Below, in pieces: positions 25,898 through 34,806 of a DNA stretch of 64,000 nt. Source of the DNA: Alloalcanivorax xiamenensis (GTDB lineage Bacteria > Pseudomonadota > Gammaproteobacteria > Pseudomonadales > Alcanivoracaceae); the NCBI RefSeq assembly GCF_009846745.1, contig NZ_AQPF01000004.1, forward strand, positions 124,001-188,000, read 5' to 3'. Numbering within the stretch: the stretch's first letter is position 1; each line of letters begins with the position of its first letter. The position numbers and the translations under genes were made by a program. The notes under the pieces are model-generated. The model ran no database searches and was not told the DNA's origin. It saw only the letters and a list, made by a program, of their open reading frames with translations.

Positions 25898-25957
25898 GTG
25901 TGAATTCAGGTCAAGCGAGCCAAAGCGGTCCGTGGACCACGATCTCTTTGAGACGGC

Positions 25958-27220
25958 TTATACCTCGAACTTGTCGTTCAGCTTTTTCGGCACCGCGGCC
26001 AGTTTCAGCTTGGCGAACTGCGGCAGGCCGTTTTTGTAGGGCGGGTAGGACTCGCCTTCGATCAGTGGCGCCAGATAGTCGCGGGCGGAGGGCGTAATGC
26101 CGAAGCCGTCCTTGGTGATGAATTTACGCGGCATTTTCTTTTCCACGTTGGCCACTTTCTTCAGCGGCGCCTCACCGATGGTCCAGCCGTACTTCTTGGT
26201 TTTCTTGCGCTCGATGGTGGGCATCACGGCGTTTTTGCCGGCCACGGCGAATTCCACCGCGGCGCGGCCCACCGCGTAGGCCTGCTCCACATCGGTGGCG
26301 GAGGCGATATGACGCGCCGCCCGTTGCAGATAGTCACTGACCGCCCAGTGGTATTTGTAGCCCAGCTCGTTCTTCACCAGCTGAGCCAGCACCGGCGCCA
26401 CGCCGCCCAGTTGTTTGTGGCCGAAAGCATCGGTGGTGCCGGCGTCCGCCAGGAAGGTGCCGTCAGCGGTGCGTGCCCCTTCGGAGACGACGATGACGCA
26501 GTAACCTACCTTCTTTACCGTCTCGTCCACTTTCTTCAGGAATGCCTGCTGGTCGAAGGCGATTTCCGGGAACAGGATCAGATGCGGCGCATCTTCGTTC
26601 TGTTCCTTGGCGAGACCGGCGGCGGCGGCGATCCAGCCGGCGTGGCGGCCCATCACTTCCATCACGAACACCTTGGTGGAAGTGGCGCACATGCTGGCCA
26701 CGTCCAGAGCTGCTTCGCGGCAGCTCACCGCGGTGTATTTGGCGACGGAGCCGAAGCCCGGGCAGACGTCGGTGATCGGCAGGTCGTTGTCCACGGTTTT
26801 CGGTACGTGAATCGCCTGGATCGGATACCCCATGGTCTTGGACAACTGGGAAATCTTCAGACAGGTATCGGCGGAGTCACCGCCGCCGTTGTAGAAGAAG
26901 TAGCCGATGTCGTGGGCCTTGAACACCTCGATCAGACGCTCGTATTCGCGCTGGGAGGTTTTCAGGTCCTTCAGCTTGTAGCGGCAGGAGCCGAAGGCGC
27001 CACCGGGGGTGTGCTTGAGCGCGGCGATGGCGCTTTTGCTTTCCTTGCTGGTGTCGATCAGATCCTCGGTGAGCGCACCGATGATGCCGTTACGACCGGC
27101 ATAGACCTTGCCGATCACACCCTTGTGGGCGCGGGCGGTTTCGATCACTCCCGCCGCGGAGGCGTTGATCACGGCGGTAACTCCGCCGGACTGTGCGTAA
27201 AAGGCGTTTCTGGACCCCAT
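25958..27220 (-). CDS. pfp: PPi-dependent 6-phosphofructokinase
   Basis: A 420-residue cytoplasmic enzyme interconverting fructose-6-phosphate + PPi with fructose-1,6-bisphosphate + Pi. The motif YNGGGDSADTC sits where ATP enzymes have GGDGS, and PKTVDNDLPITD has the lysine (PKT) diagnostic of PPi use where ATP enzymes have PGT. MGRHAGWIAAAAGLA is the conserved F6P-binding region. The reaction is reversible, so it can serve gluconeogenesis in organisms living on acids or hydrocarbons. The final helices are Lys-rich. Its ATG (27218-27220) has GGAG upstream; neighbours are unrelated. Confidence 0.93.
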   Translation of the reverse strand: MGSRNAFYAQSGGVTAVINASAAGVIETARAHKGVIGKVYAGRNGIIGALTEDLIDTSKESKSAIAALKHTPGGAFGSCRYKLKDLKTSQREYERLIEVFKAHDIGYFFYNGGGDSADTCLKISQLSKTMGYPIQAIHVPKTVDNDLPITDVCPGFGSVAKYTAVSCREAALDVASMCATSTKVFVMEVMGRHAGWIAAAAGLAKEQNEDAPHLILFPEIAFDQQAFLKKVDETVKKVGYCVIVVSEGARTADGTFLADAGTTDAFGHKQLGGVAPVLAQLVKNELGYKYHWAVSDYLQRAARHIASATDVEQAYAVGRAAVEFAVAGKNAVMPTIERKKTKKYGWTIGEAPLKKVANVEKKMPRKFITKDGFGITPSARDYLAPLIEGESYPPYKNGLPQFAKLKLAAVPKKLNDKFEV

Positions 27221-27360
27221 TGCAAACTCCCTGAGCTGGCCGCGCCGGCGCGGCGGCCTACCGTTGAAATCGCGCGCATTCTAGCGGAAAACACACCGGC
27301 CTGTCCCCCGGGATGGTGTCGGGCTGCCGGCTCTGGAACAATAGCGCTCCGGGAGGAGAT

Positions 27361-27879
27361 ATGAACGCTTTGATTCGTCTGTTCTGGCGCCTGAGTCTGT
27401 TTCGCAAGGGGCCGGAGGATATGCCCTATACACCGCCGCTGCTGGTGATTCTGCTGGTGGCCTGGCTGATCATGCAGGGGCTCAGCGCCAATCTGCAGAC
27501 CAGCCTGCCCGCTGGCCAACTGATCGCCGTGCAGTGGATTTCGTTGTCGCTGGTCACCGCCGTGACCACCGCCGCGCTGGCTTTCAAGGGGTTGCTGGCG
27601 CGCTGGGTGCAGACCATGATCGCGTTGTTGGGGCTGGATCTGTTGCTATCCCTGGTGGCGCTGCCGTTACTGATCGCCAACATGGCCGCGTCGCAGCCGA
27701 TCCCGATCATCGACGGCCTCTATTTCATGCTGGTGAGCTGGCAACTGGCGGTGCAGAGCTTTATCTACCACCGTTCCCTGGATGTCAGCCCGCTGCTGGG
27801 CCTGGCGCTGGCGTTCTCCCTGCTGATTCTCACCTATATGACGCTGGCGGCGTTCATGCCGGAGGTGCTGAACCGCTGA
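27361..27879 (+). CDS. Small integral membrane protein, unknown function
   Basis: A 172-residue protein. A short amphipathic N-terminus (MNALIRLFWRLSLFRKGPED) is followed by four likely TM helices: PPLLVILLVAWLIMQGL, WISLSLVTAVTTAALAF, MIALLGLDLLLSLVALPLL and a final pair around GLALAFSLLILTYMTLAAF. It has no catalytic motif that I recognise. The ATG at 27361 follows an ideal GGAGGAGAT. It starts 141 bp from the divergent pfp start, so the two may share a control region. Confidence 0.8.
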   Translation: MNALIRLFWRLSLFRKGPEDMPYTPPLLVILLVAWLIMQGLSANLQTSLPAGQLIAVQWISLSLVTAVTTAALAFKGLLARWVQTMIALLGLDLLLSLVALPLLIANMAASQPIPIIDGLYFMLVSWQLAVQSFIYHRSLDVSPLLGLALAFSLLILTYMTLAAFMPEVLNR

Positions 27880-27918
27880 CGCGGCTGCGCCGCCCGCGGA
27901 GAAAGCCACGGAGCCGCC

Positions 27919-27987
27919 GTGGGAAGCTTGCTTGCAAGCGAATGTTTTGGTTCGGGCCCAGTATTCGCTTGCAAGCAAGCTTCCCAC
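27919..27987. repeat. REP-like double-arm palindrome, copy 4
   Basis: A perfect 25-bp inverted repeat: 27919-27943 pairs with 27963-27987 around a 19-nt loop. The inner word is TTGCTTGCAA, as in copy 1. It sits between the convergent membrane-protein and response-regulator genes. Confidence 0.88.
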
Positions 27988-28006
27988 AGTGGCCTTGTAG
28001 TCACCT

Positions 28007-28912
28007 CTATACCCCGAGACACCCCAGCGCCATGGCCGCCGCCGAGGTGCGGTTTTCCACTCCCAGTTTGCGGAACACCTGCTCCAGGTGCTTGTTCACG
28101 GTACGCGGACTCAGAGTCAGAATCTGGCCGATTTCCCGGTTGGTCTTGCCCTGGGCGATCCACAGCAGCACCTGAGCTTCCCGGGGCGTCAGCCGCAACT
28201 GGGCGCGCAAACGCTCCGCGCCTTCCTCCTCGTCGTGCTGATGAATACGGAACAGAAATTCGCCGGCGGTGACCTCGCCGAGAAAACGCAGGCGAAAGGT
28301 GGCGCCACCGTCGCTGACGGTGTGCAGATCCGACGGTTGCGGCGCCCGGCCGAGCCAGTCCACGATGTGCCGCGCCAGCAGCGCCAGCCAGGTGTCGCGA
28401 CCGCCGGCGCCATCGTCAAGCAACTGCTCCGCCTGCGGTGTTGCCCATTGCCAGCGGCCGTCGCGGTCGGTGGAGAAGGCGGCCTGGGCGAAGCGGTCCA
28501 GGGCGCTGCGGGCGCTTTGGGTCTGGCGGGCATTGGTCAGGTGCACACGAATGCGGGCGATCAACTCCGAGGGACGCACCGGCTTGGTGACGTAGTCCAC
28601 GCCACCGGCTTCCAACCCGCGCACCACATCCTCGGCGTCGCTGAGGCCGGTCATGAAGATCACCGGAATCAATGCCAGCGCTGGCTGGCTTTTCAATCGC
28701 CGGCAGGTCTCGAAGCCGTCCATATGCGGCATCATCGCATCCAGCAGAATCAGATCCGGCACCATCTTTTCAGCAATATTGAGTGCCTGCTGACCGTCCA
28801 GCGCGAGCAGGGCGGTCAAATCCGCCTGTTCCAGGGCTTGATGAATCATGCCCAGGGAGTCCGGGGAATCGTCCACCACCAGGATCAGGTCCTTGCGATC
28901 GGGTTGTCTCAT
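28007..28912 (-). CDS. LuxR/NarL-type response regulator
   Basis: A 301-residue protein. The N-terminal receiver (1-125) has acidic pair D14-D15, phospho-acceptor D58 (DLILLDAMMPHMDG) and K in VDYVTKP. The middle region (~135-220) is a PAS-like linker (FSTDRDGRWQWATPQAE). The C-terminal LuxR HTH (~235-300) reads LTPREAQVLLWIAQGKTNRE and LSPRTVNKHLEQVFRKLGVE. Its ATG overlaps the stop of the upstream hybrid kinase by 4 nt, so the two are translated together and almost certainly form a phosphorelay. The likely target is the adjacent urt-amidase operon. Confidence 0.92.
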   Translation of the reverse strand: MRQPDRKDLILVVDDSPDSLGMIHQALEQADLTALLALDGQQALNIAEKMVPDLILLDAMMPHMDGFETCRRLKSQPALALIPVIFMTGLSDAEDVVRGLEAGGVDYVTKPVRPSELIARIRVHLTNARQTQSARSALDRFAQAAFSTDRDGRWQWATPQAEQLLDDGAGGRDTWLALLARHIVDWLGRAPQPSDLHTVSDGGATFRLRFLGEVTAGEFLFRIHQHDEEEGAERLRAQLRLTPREAQVLLWIAQGKTNREIGQILTLSPRTVNKHLEQVFRKLGVENRTSAAAMALGCLGV

Positions 28913-31900
28913 GGCGCGCGCTCCAGCACTTGGATCACCTGATGGAAGTCGAAGCGGCGCAGGGAAGCGGTCAACGTCTCGGCCAGCGGCGCCGGCAGAT
29001 GCCGGTCCCGGCGGGCGCGTTCCAGGCGTTCCTGCAGCCCCCGCAAATGGCCAATTTCCGCCAGCGCCACCAACTCGTCACGCAATGCCTTGTCCAGCGG
29101 CGGCGTGGGGACATCCCCGGTTGGTGACGGCGGTGGGCGGTGCTCCCAATCCAGGCGGAGGTGGCGGGCCAGGGTTTCCAGCAGCGCGCTCAGTTTGAAC
29201 GGTTTCACCAGATAATCGTCGTGGGGGCCGTCACTGAAGGCGTTGGCATGGGCGGCTTCGCGGGCGTTGGCGGACAGCATCACGATCGGCGCCGGGCAGC
29301 CGGCCTGGCGCAGGGCCTGGGTGGTTTGCCAGCCGTTCAGGCCGGGCATGGCCACGTCCATCAGAATCAGATCCGGAAGGCTCTGGGCCTGCATCGCCAG
29401 GGCGGTGCGGCCGTCCGGGGCCTCCAGCACCTGAAAACCCAATGGGGTGAGCAGATCACTGATCAGACCACGGTGGGACGGGTCGTCGTCCACCACCAGC
29501 AGGGTGCGGCGCGGGCCCCGGTAACCGTGCACCGGGCGGGTCGGTTCGCGGTCCTGATCGCGGTTGTGCGCCAGGCTGGAAAGCATCACCGAGAGCCGGA
29601 ACTCGCTGCCTTGTCCCGCGATGCTGTTGACCTGGATGTCGCCGCCCATGATATCGGCCAGCAGCTTGGTGATGGTCAGGCCCAGACCGGTGCCGTGAAC
29701 CACCGGCATGCCCGGTTTGCGTACCCGCTCGAACGGCCGGAAGATGCGCGCCTGGTCCTCCTCGGCGATACCGACACCAGTGTCGCGCACGATGAACTCC
29801 GCCACCTGGGAACGATAGCGGAAGTGCAGAGTGACCTGGCCCCGGTCGGTGAATTTGATGGCGTTGGATAACAGATTGATCAGAATCTGGCGTAAGCGCT
29901 TCTCGTCGGTGGCCACCCATTCCGGGATGCGCCCTTGCGGCTTGAACTCGAAGCCGATGCCCTTGTCCTCCGCCTGCAGCCGGAACATGGTCACCAGCTC
30001 GTCGATCAGCGCCGGTACCCGCACCCGGTTACGGTACAGCTCCAGTCTGCCGGCCTCGATCTTGGAGATCTCCAGCAACCCTTCGATCAGGTCGGAGAGA
30101 TGGCCAGTACTGCGACGGATGGCGGCAACGGCGTCCCGGCGGTTGTCTGGAATGGCGGGATCGTGCTCCAGCAATTGGGCATAACCGTAGGCGGCGTTCA
30201 ACGGGGAACGAAGCTCGTGGCTGAGACCGGTGAGATAGCGGCTCTTGGCCTGATTGGCGGCCTCCGCCAGCTCCTTGGCTTTCTGCAGTTCGCGATCGGT
30301 TTTTTCGTGGGCCCTGATCTCCGCCATCAGGGCGCGGGTTTGTTTCTGGGTTTCTTCCTCTGCTACCCGGCGGCTTTCGTGGGCGAGCACGAACAGCCAC
30401 GCCACCACGCCGCTCATGATCACCAGAATCACGAACAGCTTGGCCAGGGTCGCGGCCAGCACCGCCCGTGCCGGCGGTTCGCCGGCGGCGGCCTGGTAAT
30501 AAACCAGTGTCAGAAAGGCGGCCAGCAGTGACGTCACCACCAGTAGCAGGCCGAGAAAATGCCCTATGCGGGTGCGCAGGTGGTTGAGGGCACGATCCGG
30601 CAGGATGCCCGCGAGCCAGCCCATCAGTTGCTGCTGGAAGCGGGCATCCTGCTTGCAACTGTCGTGGCAGCGGGCGTCCAGCGAACAGCACAGCGAACAG
30701 ATCGGCCCGTTGTAGGCGGGGCAGAATGCCATGTCTTCCTGGTCGAAGGCATGTTCGCAGATACAACAGGGTTTGCCCTCCACCGACTCCGGCCATGACG
30801 GTGGCCGGGCGATGTAGTAGCGCCCTCCGGTGGCCACGGCGATCAGCGGCGCGGACAGGAAGGCGGTGAACAGGGTGATGAACGAGGCCAGTGCCTCGCA
30901 GGTGGCGCCCAGCGCGCCGGCCTTGCAGGCCAGGCCCACCAGGGTGGCCAGCAGCATGGCACCGCAGCCCACCGGATTGAGGTCATACAGATAGGCGCGT
31001 TTGAACTCGATGTGTTTGGGACTCAAACCGAGCGGTTTGTTGATCACCAGGTCCGCCACCAGGGCGCCGATCCAGGCCACCGCCACCATGGCGTAGCTGC
31101 TCAGAATTGACTCGAACGCCCGATAAATGCCGATCTCCATCAGCAGCAGCGCGATCATCACGTTGAACACCAGCCACACCACCCGGCCGGGGTGGCTGTG
31201 GGTCAGGCGTGAAAAAAAATTGGACCAGGCGATGGAGCCGGCGTAGGCATTGGTGACGTTGATCTTCAGCTGCGACAACACCACGAAAATACCGGCCAGC
31301 GCCAGCAGGGCGGCCGGGTGGCTGGTGACGTGAGAAAACGCCATCAGGTACATGTGCATCGGCTCCTGGGCCTGGCTTTGCGGCAGACCGTGGTGCATCG
31401 CCAATACCACCAGAAAGGAGCCGGCCAGTGCCTTGAGGGCGCCGACCACGATCCAGCCGGGGCCGCCGGCAAGCATGGCCGCCCACCAGCGAACCCGGGT
31501 GGCGGGGGTCTTCTCCGGCATGAAACGAAGAAAATCCACTTGCTCACCGATCTGCGCCACCAGCGAGAACAACACCGTGGAGGCGGCGCCGAACAGTAGC
31601 AGATCGAAACCGCCGTGACTGGTGCTGCCTCCGGGGAACTGGAACCAGCGGTCCAGGGACTGCGGGTCCTGCCAGAGAATGAACACGAACGGCAGTAAGT
31701 GCAGGATAACCCAGAATGGCTGGGTCCAGGCCTGGAACCGGGTGAGATAGGTGATGCCATGGGTCACCAGTGGAATCACCACCACGGAGCTGATTACGTA
31801 GCCCAACGTCAGCGGCAGGCCGAACAGGACTTCCAGGGCCATCGCCATGATCGCCGATTCCAGAGCGAAGAAGATGAAGGTGAAGGACGCGTAGATCAGC

Positions 31901-32250
31901 GACGCGATGGTCGAACCCAGGTAGCCGAAACCAGCGCCGCGGGTGAGAAGATCAATGTCGACACCGTCGCGGGCGGCGTAGTAGCTGACCGGGACGCCGA
32001 GCAGGAAGATAGTGACGCTGAATACGGCGATGGCCCAGGCCGCGTTGGTGAAACCATGGTTAAGGGTAATGGCGGCGCCGATCGCCTCCAGGGCGAGAAA
32101 CGAGATCGCGCCCAGGGCGGTCAGCGCCACCCGCCCCGGTGACCAGCGCCGGGCGGACTTGGCGGTGAACCGCAGGGCGTAGTCCTCCAGAGTCTGATTG
32201 GCGACCCATTGGTTGTAGTTACGTCGGACCGGAAAGATTCGTTGCTGCAT
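28909..32250 (-). CDS. Hybrid histidine kinase with NCS1-permease sensor domain
   Basis: A 1113-residue inner-membrane protein. Residues ~20-480 form a nucleobase:cation symporter-1-like permease domain with ~12 TM helices and the NCS1 motif NVTNAYAGSIAWSNF. A cysteine-rich knuckle follows (~495-540; CCICEHAF..., CSLCC, CHDSCK), probably zinc-binding, then two more TM helices and a coiled coil. Next come the HisKA domain (LTGLSHELRSPLNAAYGYAQ, phospho-His), the HATPase (NLLSNAIKF, DTGVGIAEED, GTGLGLTITK), a receiver (LILMDVAMPGLNG) and a helical tail. I use the ATG at 32250; 22 further upstream codons are open. It is divergent from urtA and is probably a urea- or amide-sensing transceptor. 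Confidence 0.9.
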   Translation of the reverse strand: MQQRIFPVRRNYNQWVANQTLEDYALRFTAKSARRWSPGRVALTALGAISFLALEAIGAAITLNHGFTNAAWAIAVFSVTIFLLGVPVSYYAARDGVDIDLLTRGAGFGYLGSTIASLIYASFTFIFFALESAIMAMALEVLFGLPLTLGYVISSVVVIPLVTHGITYLTRFQAWTQPFWVILHLLPFVFILWQDPQSLDRWFQFPGGSTSHGGFDLLLFGAASTVLFSLVAQIGEQVDFLRFMPEKTPATRVRWWAAMLAGGPGWIVVGALKALAGSFLVVLAMHHGLPQSQAQEPMHMYLMAFSHVTSHPAALLALAGIFVVLSQLKINVTNAYAGSIAWSNFFSRLTHSHPGRVVWLVFNVMIALLLMEIGIYRAFESILSSYAMVAVAWIGALVADLVINKPLGLSPKHIEFKRAYLYDLNPVGCGAMLLATLVGLACKAGALGATCEALASFITLFTAFLSAPLIAVATGGRYYIARPPSWPESVEGKPCCICEHAFDQEDMAFCPAYNGPICSLCCSLDARCHDSCKQDARFQQQLMGWLAGILPDRALNHLRTRIGHFLGLLLVVTSLLAAFLTLVYYQAAAGEPPARAVLAATLAKLFVILVIMSGVVAWLFVLAHESRRVAEEETQKQTRALMAEIRAHEKTDRELQKAKELAEAANQAKSRYLTGLSHELRSPLNAAYGYAQLLEHDPAIPDNRRDAVAAIRRSTGHLSDLIEGLLEISKIEAGRLELYRNRVRVPALIDELVTMFRLQAEDKGIGFEFKPQGRIPEWVATDEKRLRQILINLLSNAIKFTDRGQVTLHFRYRSQVAEFIVRDTGVGIAEEDQARIFRPFERVRKPGMPVVHGTGLGLTITKLLADIMGGDIQVNSIAGQGSEFRLSVMLSSLAHNRDQDREPTRPVHGYRGPRRTLLVVDDDPSHRGLISDLLTPLGFQVLEAPDGRTALAMQAQSLPDLILMDVAMPGLNGWQTTQALRQAGCPAPIVMLSANAREAAHANAFSDGPHDDYLVKPFKLSALLETLARHLRLDWEHRPPPSPTGDVPTPPLDKALRDELVALAEIGHLRGLQERLERARRDRHLPAPLAETLTASLRRFDFHQVIQVLERAP

Positions 32251-32562
32251 GTCAGCGTCGTTCACCCACCCGAATGGAAGTGGTGCGCGGTCCCTGGGCA
32301 CCGTGCACAGCGTCAAAGTCTCTTCGACTAAAGGTTCTGCAAATAGAAAGAAGCAGGATTCGTGCCCAATCTTTGGTCACGGGCTGTCTTTATTTCCCGG
32401 GCCCGACGGTACCCCCCGGGTGGCGGGCCGCCTATGGGGAAAATGACGTATAGGCCTGACCCAATCACCGAATGGGCCGCCCGCCGGCCCTTTCCCATAC
32501 TCGTTGCCAATGACCGCCGGTCCTGGAGCCGGTCGGTCCGAACCGCTGACGAGGGGAAGACC
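32251..32562. promoter_or_regulatory. 312-bp divergent control region between kinase and urtA
   Basis: No gene. I found no convincing -24/-12 sigma-54 site. Weak dyads (AGTC-N5-GACT near 32320; GCACCGTGC near 32300) and a GC-rich block (32400-32440) are all I can point to. It must hold both promoters. Confidence 0.5.
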
Positions 32563-33804
32563 ATGACGAGAGCAAAGGTAACGGCGCCGGGTTTGAAACG
32601 GCGATTGGGGTGGGCCGGTCTGCTGGCCTGGGCCGCGTTGGGGTTGCCCGGGGTAAGCGGGGCCGATGAGGTCAACAGCACCGGCCTGGCGGTGACCGAC
32701 GATACCGTCAAGGTGGGGATCCTGCATTCCATCACCGGCACCATGGCGATCAGTGAAACCGGCTCGGTGCAGGCGGAAAAACTGGCTATCGAACAGATCA
32801 ACGCCCAAGGCGGGGTGCTGGGTCGCAAGATCGAGTACATCCAGGAGGACGGCGCCAGTGACTGGCCCACCTTCGCCGAGAAAGCCCGCAAGCTGCTGGT
32901 CAATGACAAGGTGGCGACGGTGTTCGGCTGCTGGACATCGGCGTCCCGCAAGGCGGTTCTGCCGGTGTTCGAGCAGTACAACGGCATGCTTTATTACCCG
33001 ACCTTCTATGAAGGATTGGAACAATCACCGAACGTGATCTACACCGGCCAGGAAGCGACGCAACAGATCCTCGCCAGTATCGACTGGGTGGTGAAGGAGA
33101 AAGGCGCCAAGACCTTCTACCTGCTCGGCTCCGACTACATCTGGCCGCGCACCTCCAACAAGATCGCTCGCAAGCACATCGAGAAGAAAGGTCTGAAAGT
33201 GGTGGGTGAGGAGTACTACCCGCTGGGCCACACTCAGTTCAACTCGGTGATCAACAAGATCAAGCTGCGCAAGCCGGACGTTATCTTTGCTTCCGTGGTG
33301 GGGGGCTCCAACGTGGCATTCTATAAGCAGCTCAAGGCCGCCGGCATCGATCTGACCAAGGAAAAGCCGCTGCTGCTGACCATCTCCGTCACCGAGGATG
33401 AAATCCTCGGCATCGGCGGCGAGAACGTGGAAGGCGCCTACGCTTCCATGAAGTACTTCCAGAGCCTGAATAACCCCAACAACGAAGCGTTCGTGAAAGC
33501 GTTCAAGGAGCGTTGGGGTGATGACATCGTGATCGGCGATGTGACCCAGGCGGCTTATCTCGGTCCCTGGCTGTGGAAGGCGGCGGTGGAGGAAGCCGGC
33601 TCTTTCGACGTCGACAAGATCCGTGAAGTGTTCCCGGGCATTGAACTGAAAACGGCACCGGAAGGCTATGTCCGCATCCATGAGAATCACCACCTGTGGT
33701 CCAAGGCACGCATTGGCCAGGCGCAAAAAGACGGCCAGTACAAAGTGGTGTACGAGACCGAGGATCTGATGGAGCCGGATCCGTTCCCCGAAGGTTACAA
33801 GTAA
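32563..33804 (+). CDS. urtA: Urea/short-amide ABC transporter substrate-binding protein
   Basis: A 413-residue periplasmic protein with a signal sequence (GLLAWAALGLPGVSGADE). The mature part is the Peripla_BP_5 (Leu/Ile/Val-like) fold specific to UrtA/FmdD: VKVGILHSITGTMAISE, VFGCWTSASRKAVLPVFEQ, GLLYYPTFYEGLE-like NGMLYYPTFYEGLEQSPN and FLLGSDY-like YLLGSDYIWPRTSNKI. The closest families bind urea or short-chain amides. The ATG at 32563 has GAGGGGAA upstream. A strong hairpin follows the gene, as expected for excess binding protein over membrane subunits. Confidence 0.93.
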   Translation: MTRAKVTAPGLKRRLGWAGLLAWAALGLPGVSGADEVNSTGLAVTDDTVKVGILHSITGTMAISETGSVQAEKLAIEQINAQGGVLGRKIEYIQEDGASDWPTFAEKARKLLVNDKVATVFGCWTSASRKAVLPVFEQYNGMLYYPTFYEGLEQSPNVIYTGQEATQQILASIDWVVKEKGAKTFYLLGSDYIWPRTSNKIARKHIEKKGLKVVGEEYYPLGHTQFNSVINKIKLRKPDVIFASVVGGSNVAFYKQLKAAGIDLTKEKPLLLTISVTEDEILGIGGENVEGAYASMKYFQSLNNPNNEAFVKAFKERWGDDIVIGDVTQAAYLGPWLWKAAVEEAGSFDVDKIREVFPGIELKTAPEGYVRIHENHHLWSKARIGQAQKDGQYKVVYETEDLMEPDPFPEGYK

Positions 33805-33811
33805 CCAGACC

Positions 33812-33835
33812 GCCGGCACCCGTGAGGGTGCCGGC
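33812..33835 (+). other. Intercistronic hairpin between urtA and urtB
   Basis: GCCGGCACCC-GTGA-GGGTGCCGGC is a perfect 10-bp stem 8 nt after the urtA stop, with no T-run. It probably stabilises or attenuates the transcript to keep UrtA above the membrane subunits. Confidence 0.65.
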
Positions 33836-33870
33836 CCGATTCGACGCGAAAGGTTGCCCGGGAGAACGCC

Positions 33871-34797
33871 ATGTTCGCTGATTATTCCATGCCGGAGCTG
33901 ATGTCGATTTTCGCCATGCAAGGCTTTGCCGGCTTGTCGTTGTTTTCCATTTTCGTGCTGATGGCTCTGGGGCTGGCGATTATTTTCGGCCAGATGGGCG
34001 TCATCAACATGGCCCACGGTGAGTTCATGATTCTGGGGGCCTACACCACCTACCTGACCGCCGGTCTGTTTGAAAATGTGATGCCCGGTCTGTACGGCAT
34101 TTATTTCTTTGTCGCCATGTTCCTCGCGTTCATTGCCAGCGCTCTGCTGGGAATGCTGGTGGAATGGTTGATGATACGCCATCTGTACCACCGGCCGCTG
34201 GATACCCTGTTGGCCACCTGGGGGCTGAGTCTGATCCTGCAGCAGGCTTATCGCTCGATCTTCGGTGCCCGCGAAGTGGGGGTGAGCCTGCCGGACTGGA
34301 TGATGGGCTCCATCGCCGTTACCGACCTGGTGGAAATTCCCATCAACGGCCTGATCGTGATGGTGGTGACGCTGGTCATCGCCACGCTGGTCTATCTGTT
34401 GATGTTCCGTTCCGGCTGGGGCCGTCAGGTGCGCGCGGTGGTGCAGAACCGGCCCATGGCGGAAGCGGTAGGGATTGATACCGGCAAAGTGGACCGGATC
34501 ACCTTTGCCCTGGGCTGCGGTATCGCCGGCGTGGCCGGAGCGGCGTTCACCATGATCGGGTCCACCGGTCCCACTTCCGGGCAGTTGTACATCGTCGACA
34601 CTTTCCTGGTGGTGGTGTTCGGCGGCGCGCAAAGTCTGCTCGGCACCATCGCATCCGCGTTCACCATTTCCCAGGCCCAGTCCACCATGGAATTCTTCCT
34701 CAGCGGTTCCATGGCCAAGGTACTGACGTTGCTGGTGGTGGTGGGCATTCTCATGTTGCGTCCTCAGGGTTTGTTCGCCCTCAAGGTTCGCCGTTAG
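33871..34797 (+). CDS. urtB: Urea/amide ABC transporter permease UrtB
   Basis: A 308-residue LivH-type permease with about eight TM helices. It carries MALGLAIIFGQMGVINMAHG (the LivH signature), EWLMIRHLYHRPLDTLLATW and GVAGAAFTMIGSTGPTSGQ. It lacks the long N-terminal periplasmic extension found in some UrtB proteins. The ATG at 33871 follows GGGAGAA. It is part of a five-gene transporter operon. Confidence 0.93.
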   Translation: MFADYSMPELMSIFAMQGFAGLSLFSIFVLMALGLAIIFGQMGVINMAHGEFMILGAYTTYLTAGLFENVMPGLYGIYFFVAMFLAFIASALLGMLVEWLMIRHLYHRPLDTLLATWGLSLILQQAYRSIFGAREVGVSLPDWMMGSIAVTDLVEIPINGLIVMVVTLVIATLVYLLMFRSGWGRQVRAVVQNRPMAEAVGIDTGKVDRITFALGCGIAGVAGAAFTMIGSTGPTSGQLYIVDTFLVVVFGGAQSLLGTIASAFTISQAQSTMEFFLSGSMAKVLTLLVVVGILMLRPQGLFALKVRR

Positions 34798-34806
34798 GAG
34801 GCCGTG

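Noticed and set aside
32251..32562. Sigma-54 (-24/-12) promoter for urtA
   Set aside because: I looked for GG-N10-GC with a flanking match, as expected for NtrC-type nitrogen control, and found no convincing copy.
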